Below are positions 1 to 11,932 of a stretch of 64,000 nt of DNA, piece by piece. The notes under the pieces were generated by a model, which was not told the origin of the DNA, did not search any database, and was given only the letters and a program-made list of their open reading frames with translations. The number at the start of each line of letters is the position of its first letter. The first letter of the stretch is position 1. The stretch spans positions 27,045,729-27,109,728 of the forward strand of contig CM049314.1 in assembly GCA_026874595.1 (NCBI GenBank), in the 5' to 3' direction. The DNA comes from Sipunculus nudus (lineage: Eukaryota > Annelida > Sipuncula > Golfingiida > Sipunculidae). The translations under genes were made by a program, and so were the position numbers.

Positions 1-248
1 GAAGTTAGCCTTAACAAACCCACAGCCTTGGATTCCGTCTCCAAAATGACATTTCCCAACACTAACAATGATACCGACGTATTTTCTAACTTGACAATCC
101 GATCGGTATATTGTCCTTTGATGTCCGTCGTCTAGCGATTCCTAATGTTCTAACCGTACACTAGAGCAAATTATTGAGTCAATTTGGGTCACTAATTAAG
201 TCAGTTTGGATTCGTTTGTGGCAGACATGAACCTCTCCGTGTGTGGAA

Positions 249-605
249 CACGCGGAGGTTGAGAACGAGGTCGGGGAGCTTATCCAAGCACTCAACAGCG
301 CTGACTATGTGACCGCGGAGGAATAACTTGCATCGGACAACAAGGAACTCATGGAAGCAATTGCAACGGCCGCTGTTATTGTGTTAATGGTCAAAGATGA
401 CGGAGGTGACAGAGACAGCTAGTCTTATGGAGAAGACGATCCTCCTAAACAAGTATCTCTCAGAGAAGCGCTTGGGGGAGTGGAAACATGGCTACGGTAT
501 ATGGAGGAGCAGGACTTCGCTGGACTGCTTAGAAAAGTCAGTGAAAATCAATTTAGAAGAACCAGATTACAGAAAAATATGCTTGCATTCCTTGGACGTA
601 CATAA
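249..605 (+). pseudogene. pogo/Tigger-like transposase C-terminal fragment
   Basis: One frame reads as a continuous protein-like sequence with two internal stops (about 324 and 420). An acidic stretch (GEDDPP) is followed by an amphipathic helix containing EALGGVETWLRYMEEQ, then a basic segment ending in NMLAFL. This order (acidic DEEI-type region, helical EAL..L..YLEQQ segment, basic tail ending in a hydrophobic F-rich motif) is usual at the C-terminus of pogo/Tigger (CENP-B-like DDE) transposases. No DDE catalytic core is visible upstream within the window. It is inferred to be a dead transposon relic, and a short ORF in another frame here is a shadow. A complete non-autonomous element with pogo-type ends lies at 54.9-56.0 kb, which supports the presence of the superfamily. 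The family call rests on a short region. Confidence 0.4.
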
Positions 606-1883
606 ACTCAGTAGATCAATCGCTTGCTCATTTATTATGTACATTTAATTAATGTTTGCAAAATCCAGTAAAATAAGCAGGAAAGCTTTATATTTGCTTG
701 CCAAGTAAGTTTTTTTTTCAGAATACTTGCAGGGTCAGCCTAGATATTTTAATTAAGTCACTCAATCTCATACATATGTAGGCAGGTAGAAAATTTATTT
801 TAGTTGTTTTAACCGAATAACATTCTCATTACAACACCGATTGATATTAGAAAAAAAAGTAGCGATATAATGCGCGAAATAGCTATGTAGGCTGGTCGAA
901 AACTGTTTCAGATTTTTTTAACAAACGATAAATAATTGCAGTACAATAGAAATTTGAAAATAATAGCAAATAAACGAGCGAAATAACTTGTGAATATCGT
1001 CACAGAATAGTTGCATGCTCAGTCCAGCTAAATGTGTGTTACCTAATTTATTTCCTATGTAGGCAGGTATAGAATTGTTCAAGAAGAGTCAGACGAATCG
1101 CTGCAAGTTCTGTAAAATAAAAAAAGATGTGTAATTGACAGAGTAGCATACATTGTAATAATAAATGAGGACAGATTCAATTAAATACTAATAAAACTAA
1201 TATATAATGGGCTAACTTCATTATTCTGAAGGGTAAAACCATATCTGTCGGGCAATACCATATCAATGTTATGCTTGTAATCAGCATAACTGTAGCATAC
1301 ACTGTAAACATTAATGATGAATGATCCAATTATATGCTTACTTTATTGTTCTGGGTTATACAATATCGGTCGGGTAATAACATATATAAAGGATTGATAG
1401 TATTAAGAATAGAAATACTGAGGAATACTGACACGTATTAAATCCATGCATGCAGTCTTAATTTAGGCGATTATGGAGAATATATAAGAATGTTTTCTGT
1501 GATATGTGTGTCAGTTTACATGTGAAAATGCAGCCCTAAATGTTTGGAAATAAACGTATTCTCAAGACTTTTCAGTAAATGCACGAATTTCCCGGGTGAA
1601 TCAGTGATTACGCAATTAACTGAAAGTGTCAGTGAATATGTGTATCTACTGAATTAAGACATTCACTGTAACATTCAAAGGTAATGTTAATCATGTAAAG
1701 CATTTAACCTCAGTTGTGTTATTATTTGTGTGTGTAACCTAATTTTTTATTATTTTTCGATTATATAAGATAGAAGGATTGGCTATCAGTTGTCCGCACA
1801 ATTGACTAGTTCGCTGAATTAGTCGGAAAAAAGGGGTGACCGCTATAAGGCTACTCCCGGTCATACAGCCAGAACTTTACGCG

Positions 1884-1885
<2 letters not shown>
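606..1885. other. Non-coding, AT-rich, degenerate local repeats
   Basis: No convincing coding sequence. Two local repeats are visible. The phrase TGTAGGCAGGT or TGTAGGCTGGT recurs near 776, 886 and 1059. A ~146-bp unit containing GTAGCATACA and a CGGGCAATA or CGGGTAATA phrase occurs twice (about 1142-1258 and 1288-1386) with roughly three-quarters identity. Confidence 0.5.

Positions 1886-1939
<54 letters not shown>
1886..1939. repeat. (AT)n microsatellite
   Basis: Perfect AT dinucleotide run of about 54 bp. It creates a spurious isoleucine-tyrosine reading frame. Confidence 0.97.
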
Positions 1940-1941
<2 letters not shown>

Positions 1942-3377
1942 CATCTGACATACACCATTTTTGGAATAGTAATGAAAATGCTAAAATTAAGAATGAACAT
2001 ATATTTAGCCACATGTGTACGCATACATACTGTGGTTATGCAATTATTTGTACATTAGGCAAGGAAATTATATACCCTGATTTTATGATTTCTAAGGACA
2101 TAATGAAGCAAATTTTTTCTCATACGATCAAAAAATATTATTAAGATGTATTAAAAATCGACGCCATTCTCTTCAAAGTTTGGATAATTTTGGAAGTAAT
2201 GTAATCGTAGGATAGATACTTTTAATACGTTCATGTGTAGCCTTCCAGTTAAGTACTTATCTGCTTTCCATCCGCTGTTTTTAGGTCGAATACGAGTATA
2301 ACCATGTTTGCTTCAAACACATCCGGCTATATCCATGGAATGTTAAAGGACCCAGTACTTCCAGTGAGTAAGAATTATCTGTCATAACTTCTTATTGATC
2401 TTCCAGATCAGCTTGACATTGATATTACATATTTGTTTTTCTGCAATTTGAAGAACACATTACAGGTTTTCAAACTGCTTTTACAATGTATCATCTTAAA
2501 CGTTTTATTTTGATTTTCAGACACATTAAGCTATTCACTTCAGAAACAATGTTTTCAAATTCAAAGTCATGTTCAATCTCAAAAAAGGTCATGGCGATGC
2601 ATAAAGTAAAAAAATCTGTGCTTTATTTTATTTTTTTTTTAACTTTTAATGCTCACAGTAGTGTCAAATTGCAATGATAGTGGTATTAGGAGGCGTGAAA
2701 ACAAGGAAAGGAGAATAGGTGGTGCCGACAGTCTGTTGAACACGACAAAGCTTTCAAGTTGATTTAGGGACCAATGCACGCAAGCTGTCTTGAGATATTT
2801 AAGATTTGCACGATTTTCTCAAAAAATGCACACATTCAAGGATAAGGTCACTTTAAAGTAATCGCGCCAACTACATTTATATCGGACGGCAGAAAAAAAC
2901 ATGCTACATCCATGGTATCCCCGACTTTGTCAGGGGATACAATTATAAATTTGCAGTGTCACTAGGCAATCAGTGAGGCTATTCATTTAGCTTTTTAAGT
3001 GAGATTTATGTAACACCAGGGAACAATATTAATACGCGATTTCGATTAATTCCAAGCTTTCCTAGACTGGATTTACCATGTGGTTTTTAACTTCTTAATC
3101 ACATAACCTGAATTTTATCTATTTCATCTGATGTATAATATATTATATAATTCTCTGCAAAATAACTGTCATGTATATAACTGTATGTTTATGTATTAAC
3201 ATAAAAATTTCCTGTTTTCAATCCACGAAATTTTAAAGATGACAGGGACATCTGCTGATTATTCATGTACATAGAGAGCTGTTTTCCATTAATCTGCTGA
3301 ATAACTCCCTGTATACATGAATTTTTGTATGGGGTATTAGTTTATAAAGTATGAATGTCGTTATGTCTCTGTTGCAG
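1940..3377. other. Non-coding stretch
   Basis: AT-rich sequence with no recognisable protein, RNA gene or terminal repeat. A short pyrimidine tract and AG precede the LRR fragment that follows. Confidence 0.5.
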
Positions 3378-3550
3378 TTTGCGACGACTGATGCTTCGAG
3401 CGAGTGTGATCCTAAGTATAACTGCCTTTTAAACGGATTGGAGATTTGGAATGGGACACTGAGTTCTGAGTTCCTAGAGGATATATCTGTGTTGATACTT
3501 TAAACCTGACGAGTTGTAACATTCGCTTACTTTGGACAAATATATACCAG
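3378..3550 (+). pseudogene. LRR-Ig gene fragment: LRRNT exon
   Basis: After a good splice-acceptor-like sequence (TCTCTGTTGCAG, ending 3377) the frame reads FATTDASSECDPKYNC, LLNGLEIWNGTLSSEFLE and ISVLIL, then stops. Moving one base at about 3495-3500 restores DTLNLTSCNIRLLWTN. This is the pattern of the LRRNT cap plus first LRR of the complete copies (C..x..C..WNG.L....L..L.TLN.S.C). The fragment ends at a CAG before TATGTA. It is inferred to be a relic of a spliced or truncated paralogue with a 1-nt frameshift. No later LRRs follow, and the next 3 kb holds only microsatellites. Confidence 0.6.
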
Positions 3551-3935
3551 TATGTACTTATCATCAATCAGCTGTGCCTGTTTAATACATTTTGCCTTAT
3601 TTTAGCGTTTAGATTCATGAATGAATAAATTTATGAATTATGTTCATGAATTAATTAGGCAAATAAAAGTAAAGACTGGTTCGAGTTTACTCGAAAATAC
3701 AATATAACTATTTGAGCAAGTTCCGTAATGAATATCATGACTTTCTTCTCAATATATCTTGCACTCCTACCACTTGTTGCTTAAGTCTCTATATTGCCAA
3801 AGTGGCAATGTGCGGCTGAGGTAATAAATTCAGTTTTATCATGCTTTCTATAAAAGATGCAATATCATAAATAGGTTTATTTACAAATTTGAAGAAAAAA
3901 AATATCCAATACGTATAAATATTTAACTGATCTTT

Positions 3936-3947
3936 ACACACACACAA

Positions 3948-4011
<64 letters not shown>
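3936..4011. repeat. (CA)n(TA)n compound microsatellite
   Basis: A CA run with one interruption passes directly into a TA run. It generates artefactual YIYI/CVCV reading frames on the minus strand. Confidence 0.97.
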
Positions 4012-4013
<2 letters not shown>

Positions 4014-4039
4014 CACCATACAAGGTTTTATTATTAAAT

Positions 4040-4370
4040 ATCAGAAGTTTGGATGTTTCAGCCCATTCATAGCAGCCCTCTGTGTCTTTACAATTATTGA
4101 GAAAATGAATTAATATTTTCTTCGATTCTTCAATTTTTTCCAGAACATTGTCTGTACAGCCATGGCTTCTAGCATTATTCTTGCTGATAGTGGCTATAAG
4201 CCACCTTCCTACGTAGATATGTCGCATTCGGGAAATGTGCATGAATCAACTTCCTTTCCCATGGAAACCGATGGTGATGAAAAAGCAGCCCATGCTTTTG
4301 CTGATGTAGTCCCTCTCCACTTTTTAAAGATATGTCAGATGATTAAAGCAGGGGAACTACAAATATAATT
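4040..4370. other. Unrecognised ORF pair, probably a repeat relic
   Basis: Both strands carry open frames. The + frame (4162-4368) reads a 68-residue polar peptide. A minus frame ends in the neighbouring TA microsatellite. Base composition is less AT-biased than the flanks, suggesting a fragment of something once coding, but I recognise no family. Confidence 0.25.
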
Positions 4371-4523
4371 ATAAGTTCACTTGGGACTTATTTCCTGTGT
4401 TGTCTTTACGATATGCTAGGCCTGGACTGCGTTGAGCCTAAAGTTTACGAAGACCCAGGGCATGTCGGCTATTCTTAAAGAAACTATAGAGTTTCTTTCT
4501 ACGTGCCATTTCATCAGGCATTT

Positions 4524-4525
<2 letters not shown>

Positions 4526-4582
<57 letters not shown>
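4526..4582. repeat. (TA)n microsatellite
   Basis: Perfect TA run of about 57 bp. Confidence 0.97.
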
Positions 4583-4587
<5 letters not shown>

Positions 4588-6580
4588 TAACACTGAATAT
4601 ACACAAGCACAAGCATGTATATTCTGTGGTTATGCAATAACATACAATGATTTAAACTAATACGTCAGAATATTAGGGAATGTTCGACACCGACCTCGGA
4701 ATAAGATCAAAGAATGATATATGATAAATCGTGGTTGTTACCATCGAAAATAGGGTACTTAAAACCATATATAAATATCTGAGGGAATTTAAACGTACTG
4801 TATATCCTTGTGATGCGTTTTTGGTACTTATGCTACTGTTAATTTATCTGCTTTTTATTGCTGGGCCCATGGTTACACGAAACATAGCCATTTTTTTTAC
4901 TAATCTACAGTGCATGAAATATAAAAGGAAGTATTTCTTCCATTCCAGTAATAAATAATGATTATCTGTCGTGAACGTGTTAATGTATCTAGCATATCAG
5001 CGTGCCATTGACATCACTGTTGTTGTAACGGCAAGAAATTGGAGGTAATTTAAAAGTGTTGTATACCCATGTAATATGTTTACGATAATATGTGATATGA
5101 TAATATGTTTATGCTTACCCAAAACACAGCTGGCTATGCACGAATCTTAACTGCATGAATGTGCAAGTAAGTATTACTCCTACTGATAAACTAGATATAA
5201 TTATTTTCAATTATTGGTTTATAAATGATTGTTGAGATGCAAAACAACCTTTGTTAATGAAAATAAACTCAAAGCTCATACTATCTAGTGTTTAATTTGA
5301 AAAAAAAACTTTAGTTTGAACAAAAAAAATTGTTTTGATACGAATTGAAATATAAGATGACAATTTTCTTATGGAAGATATATATTACATACCCGGCATA
5401 GATATTCAGTAATACATTTAAATCAATAAAGAAAAATAACACTCCTAGCTGGATTCCTAAGAAAAAATATCAATTTATACTTAGGATGTTATATGAGATT
5501 ATATTTTGCAGTGGGTTTTAGTCATATTGTCACGTTATCATGTCATAAAACATTATGAACTGTTTTATTCTCTATGTTTAAGGAACAAACGGCAGCAATC
5601 TAAAAGCTATGTCTTAACACCATTAAACCAGGCACACATGGGTATACTATAAATATAATGTTTCAGTAGTGAATATAGAGGTCTTGATATCCTTAGTGTT
5701 TATCCAAAAAATTCTAATAATTCACTCGCACTCGTTACCTTGGTCATGAACGTTACTTATCTGTAAAATTTTTACCAAATATACATGAGCAAATACCTCT
5801 AAAATGTGATTTACATCCTACAAAGACCCAATTTCCTAGGGAAAAATAAATGTTGTGTCATCCAAAAACAAACAGTGCTCCATAACAGAATTTTGTATTC
5901 CTTAAAACTCATTTGACTGTCGTAGATTTATAAACAGGATTTCTTTAACAAATAAAATGAGTACGCTGCTACAGGAACGTCTTTCCAGGTATCCTAAAAA
6001 ACTCATAGTGAACCAGTTGCCCATAGTCCGTTATGTAGTGTATGATTTAATATTGCAAATTTTTTTTTTCACATTGGAAGCTTTTCTGAACATAATCCAA
6101 AATATCTAACCACTTGCGTTTCATATCAACCTTTGCCGAACTCTTTTTCAAGCATAACTTTATCTCTTTGATAATATTTTTCATTCGGTCTTAGCTAGTT
6201 GGATCAATAACGATGTGATACGTGCAATAACTATCATACAGAACGACAAATTAAATTCGAATTACGTATAACATCAGTTTGTAAACATTATCCTCCTTAC
6301 ATATATGACAATGTATTTTATGTAATTTTCAGGAGGTTTAACATATAAATATATTATTATATAAAAATACATATATAAATATACATATATATGTGTGTAT
6401 GTGATCATTTATTTACAAGGACATGAACATCATTGTTTTATTATAAACTGTTTATATCCTTTGTTTACGGAGATTTACATAACAACTTCCTTTTTCGAGT
6501 ATTTATAACCCTGAGACTAATACCTTTTAATCACACTTTTCGCTGAACGAACAGAATCTGTTGAAATACGATTTTTAATA
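4583..6580. other. Non-coding stretch
   Basis: AT-rich, only short random frames, many homopolymer A/T runs. I see no gene, terminal repeat or RNA in it. Confidence 0.5.
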
Positions 6581-6729
6581 ATGGATGCATGGGCGGTCAT
6601 TGGTGCAGTGGTTCTTAAACTGATGATGACCAAACAGGCTTTCCCTACTTATCCCTCGCGCGGTTGCAAGAGTACGGATAAATGTGTACTAAACAGTGTC
6701 TATTATTGGAATGGGACGCTGAGTCCTGC
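6581..6729 (+). pseudogene. LRR-Ig gene 5' fragment (signal peptide + LRRNT)
   Basis: The ATG at 6581 opens a hydrophobic leader (MDAWAVIGAVVLKLMM) followed by an LRRNT-like segment (GCKSTDKCVLNS, then YYWNGTLSPAS). Cysteine spacing and the WNGTLS phrase match the 3.4-kb fragment and the complete copies. The homology stops at about 6729, where a dispersed repeat in reverse orientation begins (GGAGGTCCATG). Everything up to 8455 is repeat or LINE; the Ig-tail fragment at 8456-8676 may be the far end of the same broken gene. Inferred to be a disrupted paralogue. Confidence 0.6.
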
Positions 6730-7380
6730 ATCCAGGGAGGTCCATGAGAATTCTCATTCGAAACCTGAAATGAGGTGTTTGTTGCCAATATTATCCGTGT
6801 TATGGGGCTTATAAGCACCCATGAGATTAATTGGAAATTTGATACCAAAGCAGGGCATAAATTATAACCAATAGACCTAGAATCTTCTATCTTAACATCC
6901 TGAGAGTTCCTAAAAAATTCTCCCCAAAAAACTAAAATTACGTCACTGTAACCTATACTATCTAAGCTACAGGGTATAATTTCAAGAAATAATGCAAAAT
7001 ATACACAAATTGTCAGATTCCTTAAGAACGGACGAAAGGATTGCCATCAAATTTGGTGTGTTTATGGATCTTGATGAAATTAAGCCAATATGCGTGGACG
7101 ATAAAGTTTTCACCTATAATATCTAAATTACTTCCGTGTGCAAGGAAATATTGTCTCAGTCGGCTGAGCGTCATGACCCATGGGTCACTTGTTCAGACCT
7201 TCAAAGGTGATGTCAGTTGTTTACAGGGCATAAGCCGTAACCATTGGACATAGAAACTTCTGGCTTGACATCCAGGGAGGTCCATGAAACGAAACCAGAA
7301 ATTAGGTCTCTGTTAAACATATCCTCCAAGCTGTTGGTTAAGCTGTTTGATACAAAAGCTTAAGTATCTGGACAACTAGC
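6730..7380 (-). repeat. Dispersed hairpin-repeat family, reverse orientation
   Basis: The reverse complement contains phrases shared with many + strand copies elsewhere: CACCTCATTTCAGGTTTC, a stretch like GCCCCATAACACGGA, and the family's edge phrase. The latter appears here reversed as GGCTGAGCGTCATGACCCAT followed by GGGTCACTTGTT near 7160-7193. It seems to contain two overlapping partial copies. The insertion point truncates the LRR-Ig fragment just upstream. Confidence 0.6.
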
Positions 7381-7779
7381 AAGTCTTTGCACGCATATTC
7401 ATCATGGATTGTTTCATCAGTTCCTGCAGACCAGGGGCGCCACCTTGATTTTTTTCCGAATTTTTACGCATTTTTTTATTTGTGAGACCTGCAATGAAGT
7501 GGTCGTCAGTCAAGTAGACACAAATCGTAACCTTTTTTTAAAGAAGGAAATATGGCGCTCAAGCGCCTTAGTTTAGGAAGTCCGGGACCCCCGCCCTAGG
7601 CTCTCCTTCGGTAACGATAAAGATAATACCTAATTGAATGTTTAATTATTATCTTTTGACTATTAGGCCCAATCAGATGATATAAGGATGGAAAACTAAG
7701 GTTTTTATCAATAGCTAAGGTTTATAAATACTTAATTTGGTGCAAGGTAAGATATGGCTGACTTGAAAAGCCTGCAAGC
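7381..7779. other. Non-coding stretch
   Basis: Poly-T-rich unique-looking sequence with a slightly GC-rich patch near 7560-7610. No gene recognised. Confidence 0.4.
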
Positions 7780-8455
7780 TTAGTGGATGTTATGTTGGTC
7801 TCTTTCTACATAGCATGTGGTATGATTATTTCTAGAGGAGAAACGAATTTTTTTTGGCTATTGTATGCTTGTGGTCATTTGTTAAGTTCTGTATTGAGTT
7901 TATCTGTTTTATCCTGTTGTAAGTATTGACGGATTGTTCTATCGTGTTGTCTCTAACAGTCGGTGTGTTTGTGCGTGCTCTTAGATCTGATGTTTTAATG
8001 AACCTACTAACTCATAAAGCTGCTCTGAGGGCTTTATTTTGTTGAACTTCTAGTTTATATAAGTGTGCCTTAGCTGCACCCAAGAAAGCTATGGATCCGT
8101 ATGTGCCTAAAGGGCGGTTCATTGTTTACATAGGTGTGCAACTGTCTCCAGGATAGGTCCGTCCTTATTATAGCACACAGTCTTTAGAGTATTAATCCTA
8201 CTCCACATTCGTTGTCTGATATGATCTATGTGTGAGCGTCAAGTGGCTTTCTTGTTAAAAAAATTCCACCTAAGAAACTGGCAGCGTTAGAATTTTTTAA
8301 ATTTTCACCTACCAGTTTCAAGGGCTCAAAATATTTTGGTTTGTACACCTTACTAAAACAAAGTTTGTGGTTTTGTTGGATTCAGTTTGATTCTAGTTTG
8401 AGTCCTAGCGTGGATCGAGCTTGGGTCACTTTGCTGTCGATATTTCTAGGATCTG
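7780..8455 (-). mobile_element. Non-LTR retrotransposon (LINE) RT C-terminal fragment
   Basis: On the minus strand, in shifting frames, the sequence reads as the end of a reverse transcriptase: TQARSTLGLKLESN and KLCFSKV, then KLVGENLK, then AHIDHIRQRMWSRINTL, then GSIAFLGAAKAHLYKLEVQ, then QNKALRAAL. This is the usual order of the RT thumb and post-RT region in Jockey/CR1-like LINEs (L.LN..KT..VLFS; Y.YLG; HI......R...L; L.YGS..F......L..L...QN.ALR). Several stops and frame changes show it is dead. It is 5'-truncated, as usual for LINE insertions. Its 5' edge abuts the Ig fragment at 8456, so the LINE sits inside or next to a broken LRR-Ig gene. Exact clade not determined. Confidence 0.7.
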
Positions 8456-8676
8456 CTCAAGGGGAATACACGTGCCTAGCTAGGAATAATTTTATCTCTC
8501 GCAACCTGACTGTCTCATTAATGATAGATAGATACCGCACCACCAATTAGACAGACAACTATTCAAACAAAACCGCAAAATCAGCGTATATAGCGGGGAT
8601 AATTTTATTTTTTTCAGTAATATTATGAGTTGCCTATTTTTTTATCTATCGCCCGTTTCTAGCACTAAAAGTTTAA
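8456..8676 (+). pseudogene. LRR-Ig gene 3' fragment (Ig C-strand + transmembrane helix)
   Basis: The frame reads SAQGEYTCLARNNFISRNLT, the last beta strands of an Ig domain with its second cysteine (GEYTC, compare DEYTCIARND in the 14.5-kb copy). A TAG at 8548 and a TGA at 8626 interrupt it, but the same frame then gives KTAKSAYIAGIILFFSVIL and VAYFFIYRPFLALKV, a convincing transmembrane helix plus a short basic tail. The tail is longer than in the two closely related copies, which end four residues after the helix. Inferred to be the 3' remnant of a paralogue whose middle was lost to repeat insertions. Confidence 0.6.
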
Positions 8677-10081
8677 ACAAATTCAATGAAAATATTCTGC
8701 ATTTGCCTACCTCTATGACCAGGACAGGTTTGAAAAGATCAAAACTTTACACTTCCTAGTTCTTCTTCATTAATTTTGAATTGTGGGAAAGAACAGGTAT
8801 ATATTCCTAAAGTTTAATGCATTCACGTTACCGGTAAATCTAGTGTAAAGGCCGAGAGCTTATGGCTATATGGATGCTGCTTTCTTGAATAGTCCCAAAG
8901 TTCCAAACTTGATTTACCACAGTTCATCGGTCTATAATCGGCGCTGTCTAAATCTATGTTAAAGGTATATCATACTCCTGTTTTATCGAGGGTTTTAATC
9001 CAAAGATCCATGTGCTATACAGCCCAATTTTAGACAAATCCTCCATGAATTGGGATATAACAAATAATATATCAGATATGAAAATAAATACGCAATATAA
9101 TTGAGCTAAGAAACTCTAGACAACTGAGGCAGTGGTCTATTTCTGGTGTCATAAGTTAAATTCTCCTCCAAGCTATAAAGGTTTGACGGTATAAAAATAT
9201 ATTTTTAAGTTTTCAGATGGATTTTAGAAATGCAATTTTTTAAATCAAGTTGGCCGGGGGACATATACATTTTAGGAATGTTCCTGTCTGTCTGAGTCTC
9301 ATTACCCGTCTGGATCCAGATTCATAGCTACAGGTGAATTAAATGCATAGTTTTTTTTAATTAATGTTGTTCTTGCATGTTCCTTTGTTGGAGATTGATG
9401 AGGAAGATATTGTTTTCACTTAAAACAAAGACAAGCCTTGTATAGATGGGTTTAAATCCATATTTAGATGGTAAATGTGAAAAAGGCCTTCCGAACAATT
9501 ATGTTAAATGGGAGCTTCTATGAGCTGCAATAACTGGCTAGTCCGTTACATCACCAATATTCTAATACACGAATCTTGGGAACATAAAAGGACAGAGCTA
9601 TTAAAGAGTTTGATTCCAAGGAAACGTAATGGACTAAATGACCAAAGCAACATCAAGCAAAGCTTATTAGAATCGGCACTCTTTTTGCAGATTATTTTTT
9701 TCTTGAATGAACATCATTCATGTACCAGCATCCAGACACTTATCACCAGAAAAGGAGGAAACATGAACCTGTAGTTTATGTGCACCATTTCAAGATTTAT
9801 CGTTGATTTTGGCATTCTTTGTGCAAGTTAGCAAAATTCACTTATAATACATTTTTGTTATCGTGGCCTTGAGGCTATATGTCATTGCCTCGATCTCATT
9901 TTTTATTCTGTTCAATTCTGAATGGCAGTGTTCGTAGGGTTTAACCAGGCTATTAGCGGGAAGTACAAAGAATCCTGCTATTTACGTAGACAATTGTAAG
10001 ATAATTTTTAATAACTACATTTTTTTTATATGTGTGCAAGTTTTCGAATACTGATTTCTTTGTGAGCATACGTGTGTAGCA

Positions 10082-10083
<2 letters not shown>
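8677..10083. other. Non-coding stretch
   Basis: Contains one unremarkable 88-codon frame (9508-9774) without recognisable motifs. No repeats with clear ends were seen. Confidence 0.4.

Positions 10084-10131
<48 letters not shown>
10084..10131. repeat. (TA)n microsatellite
   Basis: Perfect TA run of about 48 bp. Confidence 0.97.
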
Positions 10132-10134
<3 letters not shown>

Positions 10135-10199
10135 GGTATAATGTTTGTAGTTATCCATGTGTAAATAAAATTGTACACGCAGTTTCATGAAAACATTAG

Positions 10200-11860
10200 C
10201 AATAAACCTGTTCTCCTTTTAAGATGTAAGGATTTTGATTAAGCTGCTCAAGCAAGAAATCCTGGAAACACACCCACCATTCAATGTCACACCGCTAGGG
10301 ATGTAAACAACCAGGTACTTTTAAAAATCAACTGGTTGAACTCATACATACGTAGACTCAAAAAAGATAAATAAAGCATGAATAAATCAATATATTAAAC
10401 ACAAAAGACACTTACATTTCTCTAGAGAGGTGCTCTATATGTACAAGCACTGATGATTACCAATGTCCGATAATTATCACAGAAATAAGCCCCGAGTCCG
10501 TTAATCACACTACAAAGAGAAGTATCATATAGTTAAATTCCTAAAAAGGATCTTCAGCTATATCGTCTTTCTGAATTAGCAAAAAAGGTTGACTCAGGCT
10601 TTTGTTTACAATAAAATGCCACATATATGCATGACGTTTTGAAAATATAGGTTCTTCTTATTTCGAGAGAGAAAAGATATAAATATATAGGTACAGGAAT
10701 AATATGAATATATTGACAACAATATGAATTTACTGAAATTAAGGCGACATTTCAGAGATGAATGCATACAGGAATTAAGGCGACATCAACATCGCAGCTA
10801 GGGGGAGAAGTTTATGATTTTAAAAATAAAACAATTATTACATATAGGCGATAAGTCCACATGGCCATCGAAGGAGATATAAAGGGTACATAAACTAGAT
10901 TACTCGGATGATTATGTCTGGCTTTCTATAGTGACATTGCTGAGACACTGCTTAAAAAATTACATAAGTATATGTTGTGATAACTTATTGCTGAATAGAA
11001 TAGAAATTTATTGATGCAATCTTGATTTTTATCCGATATTAATCAAGGCGACAAGACTTGTATCCACAGGAATATACTGAAATATACGTAACTTTCCGAA
11101 CCCTTGGTATAGGAATTAAGGCGACAACATAACGCATGTTTTATATATATATATCCATGAAAAAGTCTCAAATAACGGTTCTCCGTATATATTCACACAT
11201 AGATTGTCATCTTACCGCTGTTAATATTTCAAATTTGTTTAGGTTAGCTCGATATTTTTTCACTTTTAATTTTGATTCTAATATAAAATATTTGGCGCTA
11301 TATCATTTATAACATCCGCCGATCATATGGTTTAATTCCTAGATACGATCTTAAACTATATTGGCTTCCTGAATTAGCAAAGAGTTGACTCAGGTTAAAA
11401 TTTAGAATATAATGCGACATATACGCATGGAGATTTTAAAAATACAAAGCCGAAGATAATATAAGAACAATTGTTATAAATAAAACCATTCATTTTGTTT
11501 GTAATTAGGGTGCTTCTAATTGTAACAGAAAAAAGTAAAGGGTTTTTATATTAAAATTAGGGCGACATATGCATAATGACGTAATATTATATGACAATGT
11601 CGCCCTAACTCCTGAATAGGTTTAGACCACTTATGGCGACAGCGAATATGTTTATGAACTGAGGGCGACAGAATTAAGGCGACATTTCTTCTATTTTTAG
11701 ATAACTTTTTAATTTATTTTTCAAGCGAAAGGAAGTTCCTTTCATACGTTTGTCTGTACAACTTTTCAATGTTTCATTTGAAAATAAGTTAAAAATTTAC
11801 TATAATTACAGATATATATTAAATGTCGCCTAAATTCCCAGTGTCGCCTTCACTCCAAAT
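10200..11860. repeat. Repeat cluster with recurring GGCGACA motif
   Basis: The phrase AATTAAGGCGACA, or shorter forms (GGCGACAT, GGGCGACA), appears at about 10737, 10771, 11043, 11112, 11553, 11635, 11664 and 11674. It appears inverted (TGTCGCC) at about 11598, 11822 and 11841. A ~115-bp block containing CTGAATTAGCAAA and TTGACTCAGG is also duplicated (about 10540-10660 and 11330-11450). The 10.2-10.5 kb part shares a CTCTNGAGAGG phrase with 22.36 kb. No coding sequence; probably nested copies of a non-autonomous element. Confidence 0.55.
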
Positions 11861-11863
11861 AGA

Positions 11864-11865
<2 letters not shown>

Positions 11866-11928
<63 letters not shown>

Positions 11929-11932
11929 ATAT
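11866..11932. repeat. (TA)n microsatellite at duplication edge
   Basis: TA run of about 67 bp with one interruption. It is followed by GATCAGC, as is the TA run at 38131-38178. Confidence 0.97.

Noticed and set aside
1836-2144. 102-codon frame across a TA microsatellite
   Set aside because: Most of the peptide is IYIY from the repeat; no domain on either side. The same applies to frames at 3789-4242, 25228-25434, 27323-27523, 48034-48322 and 55003-55278.
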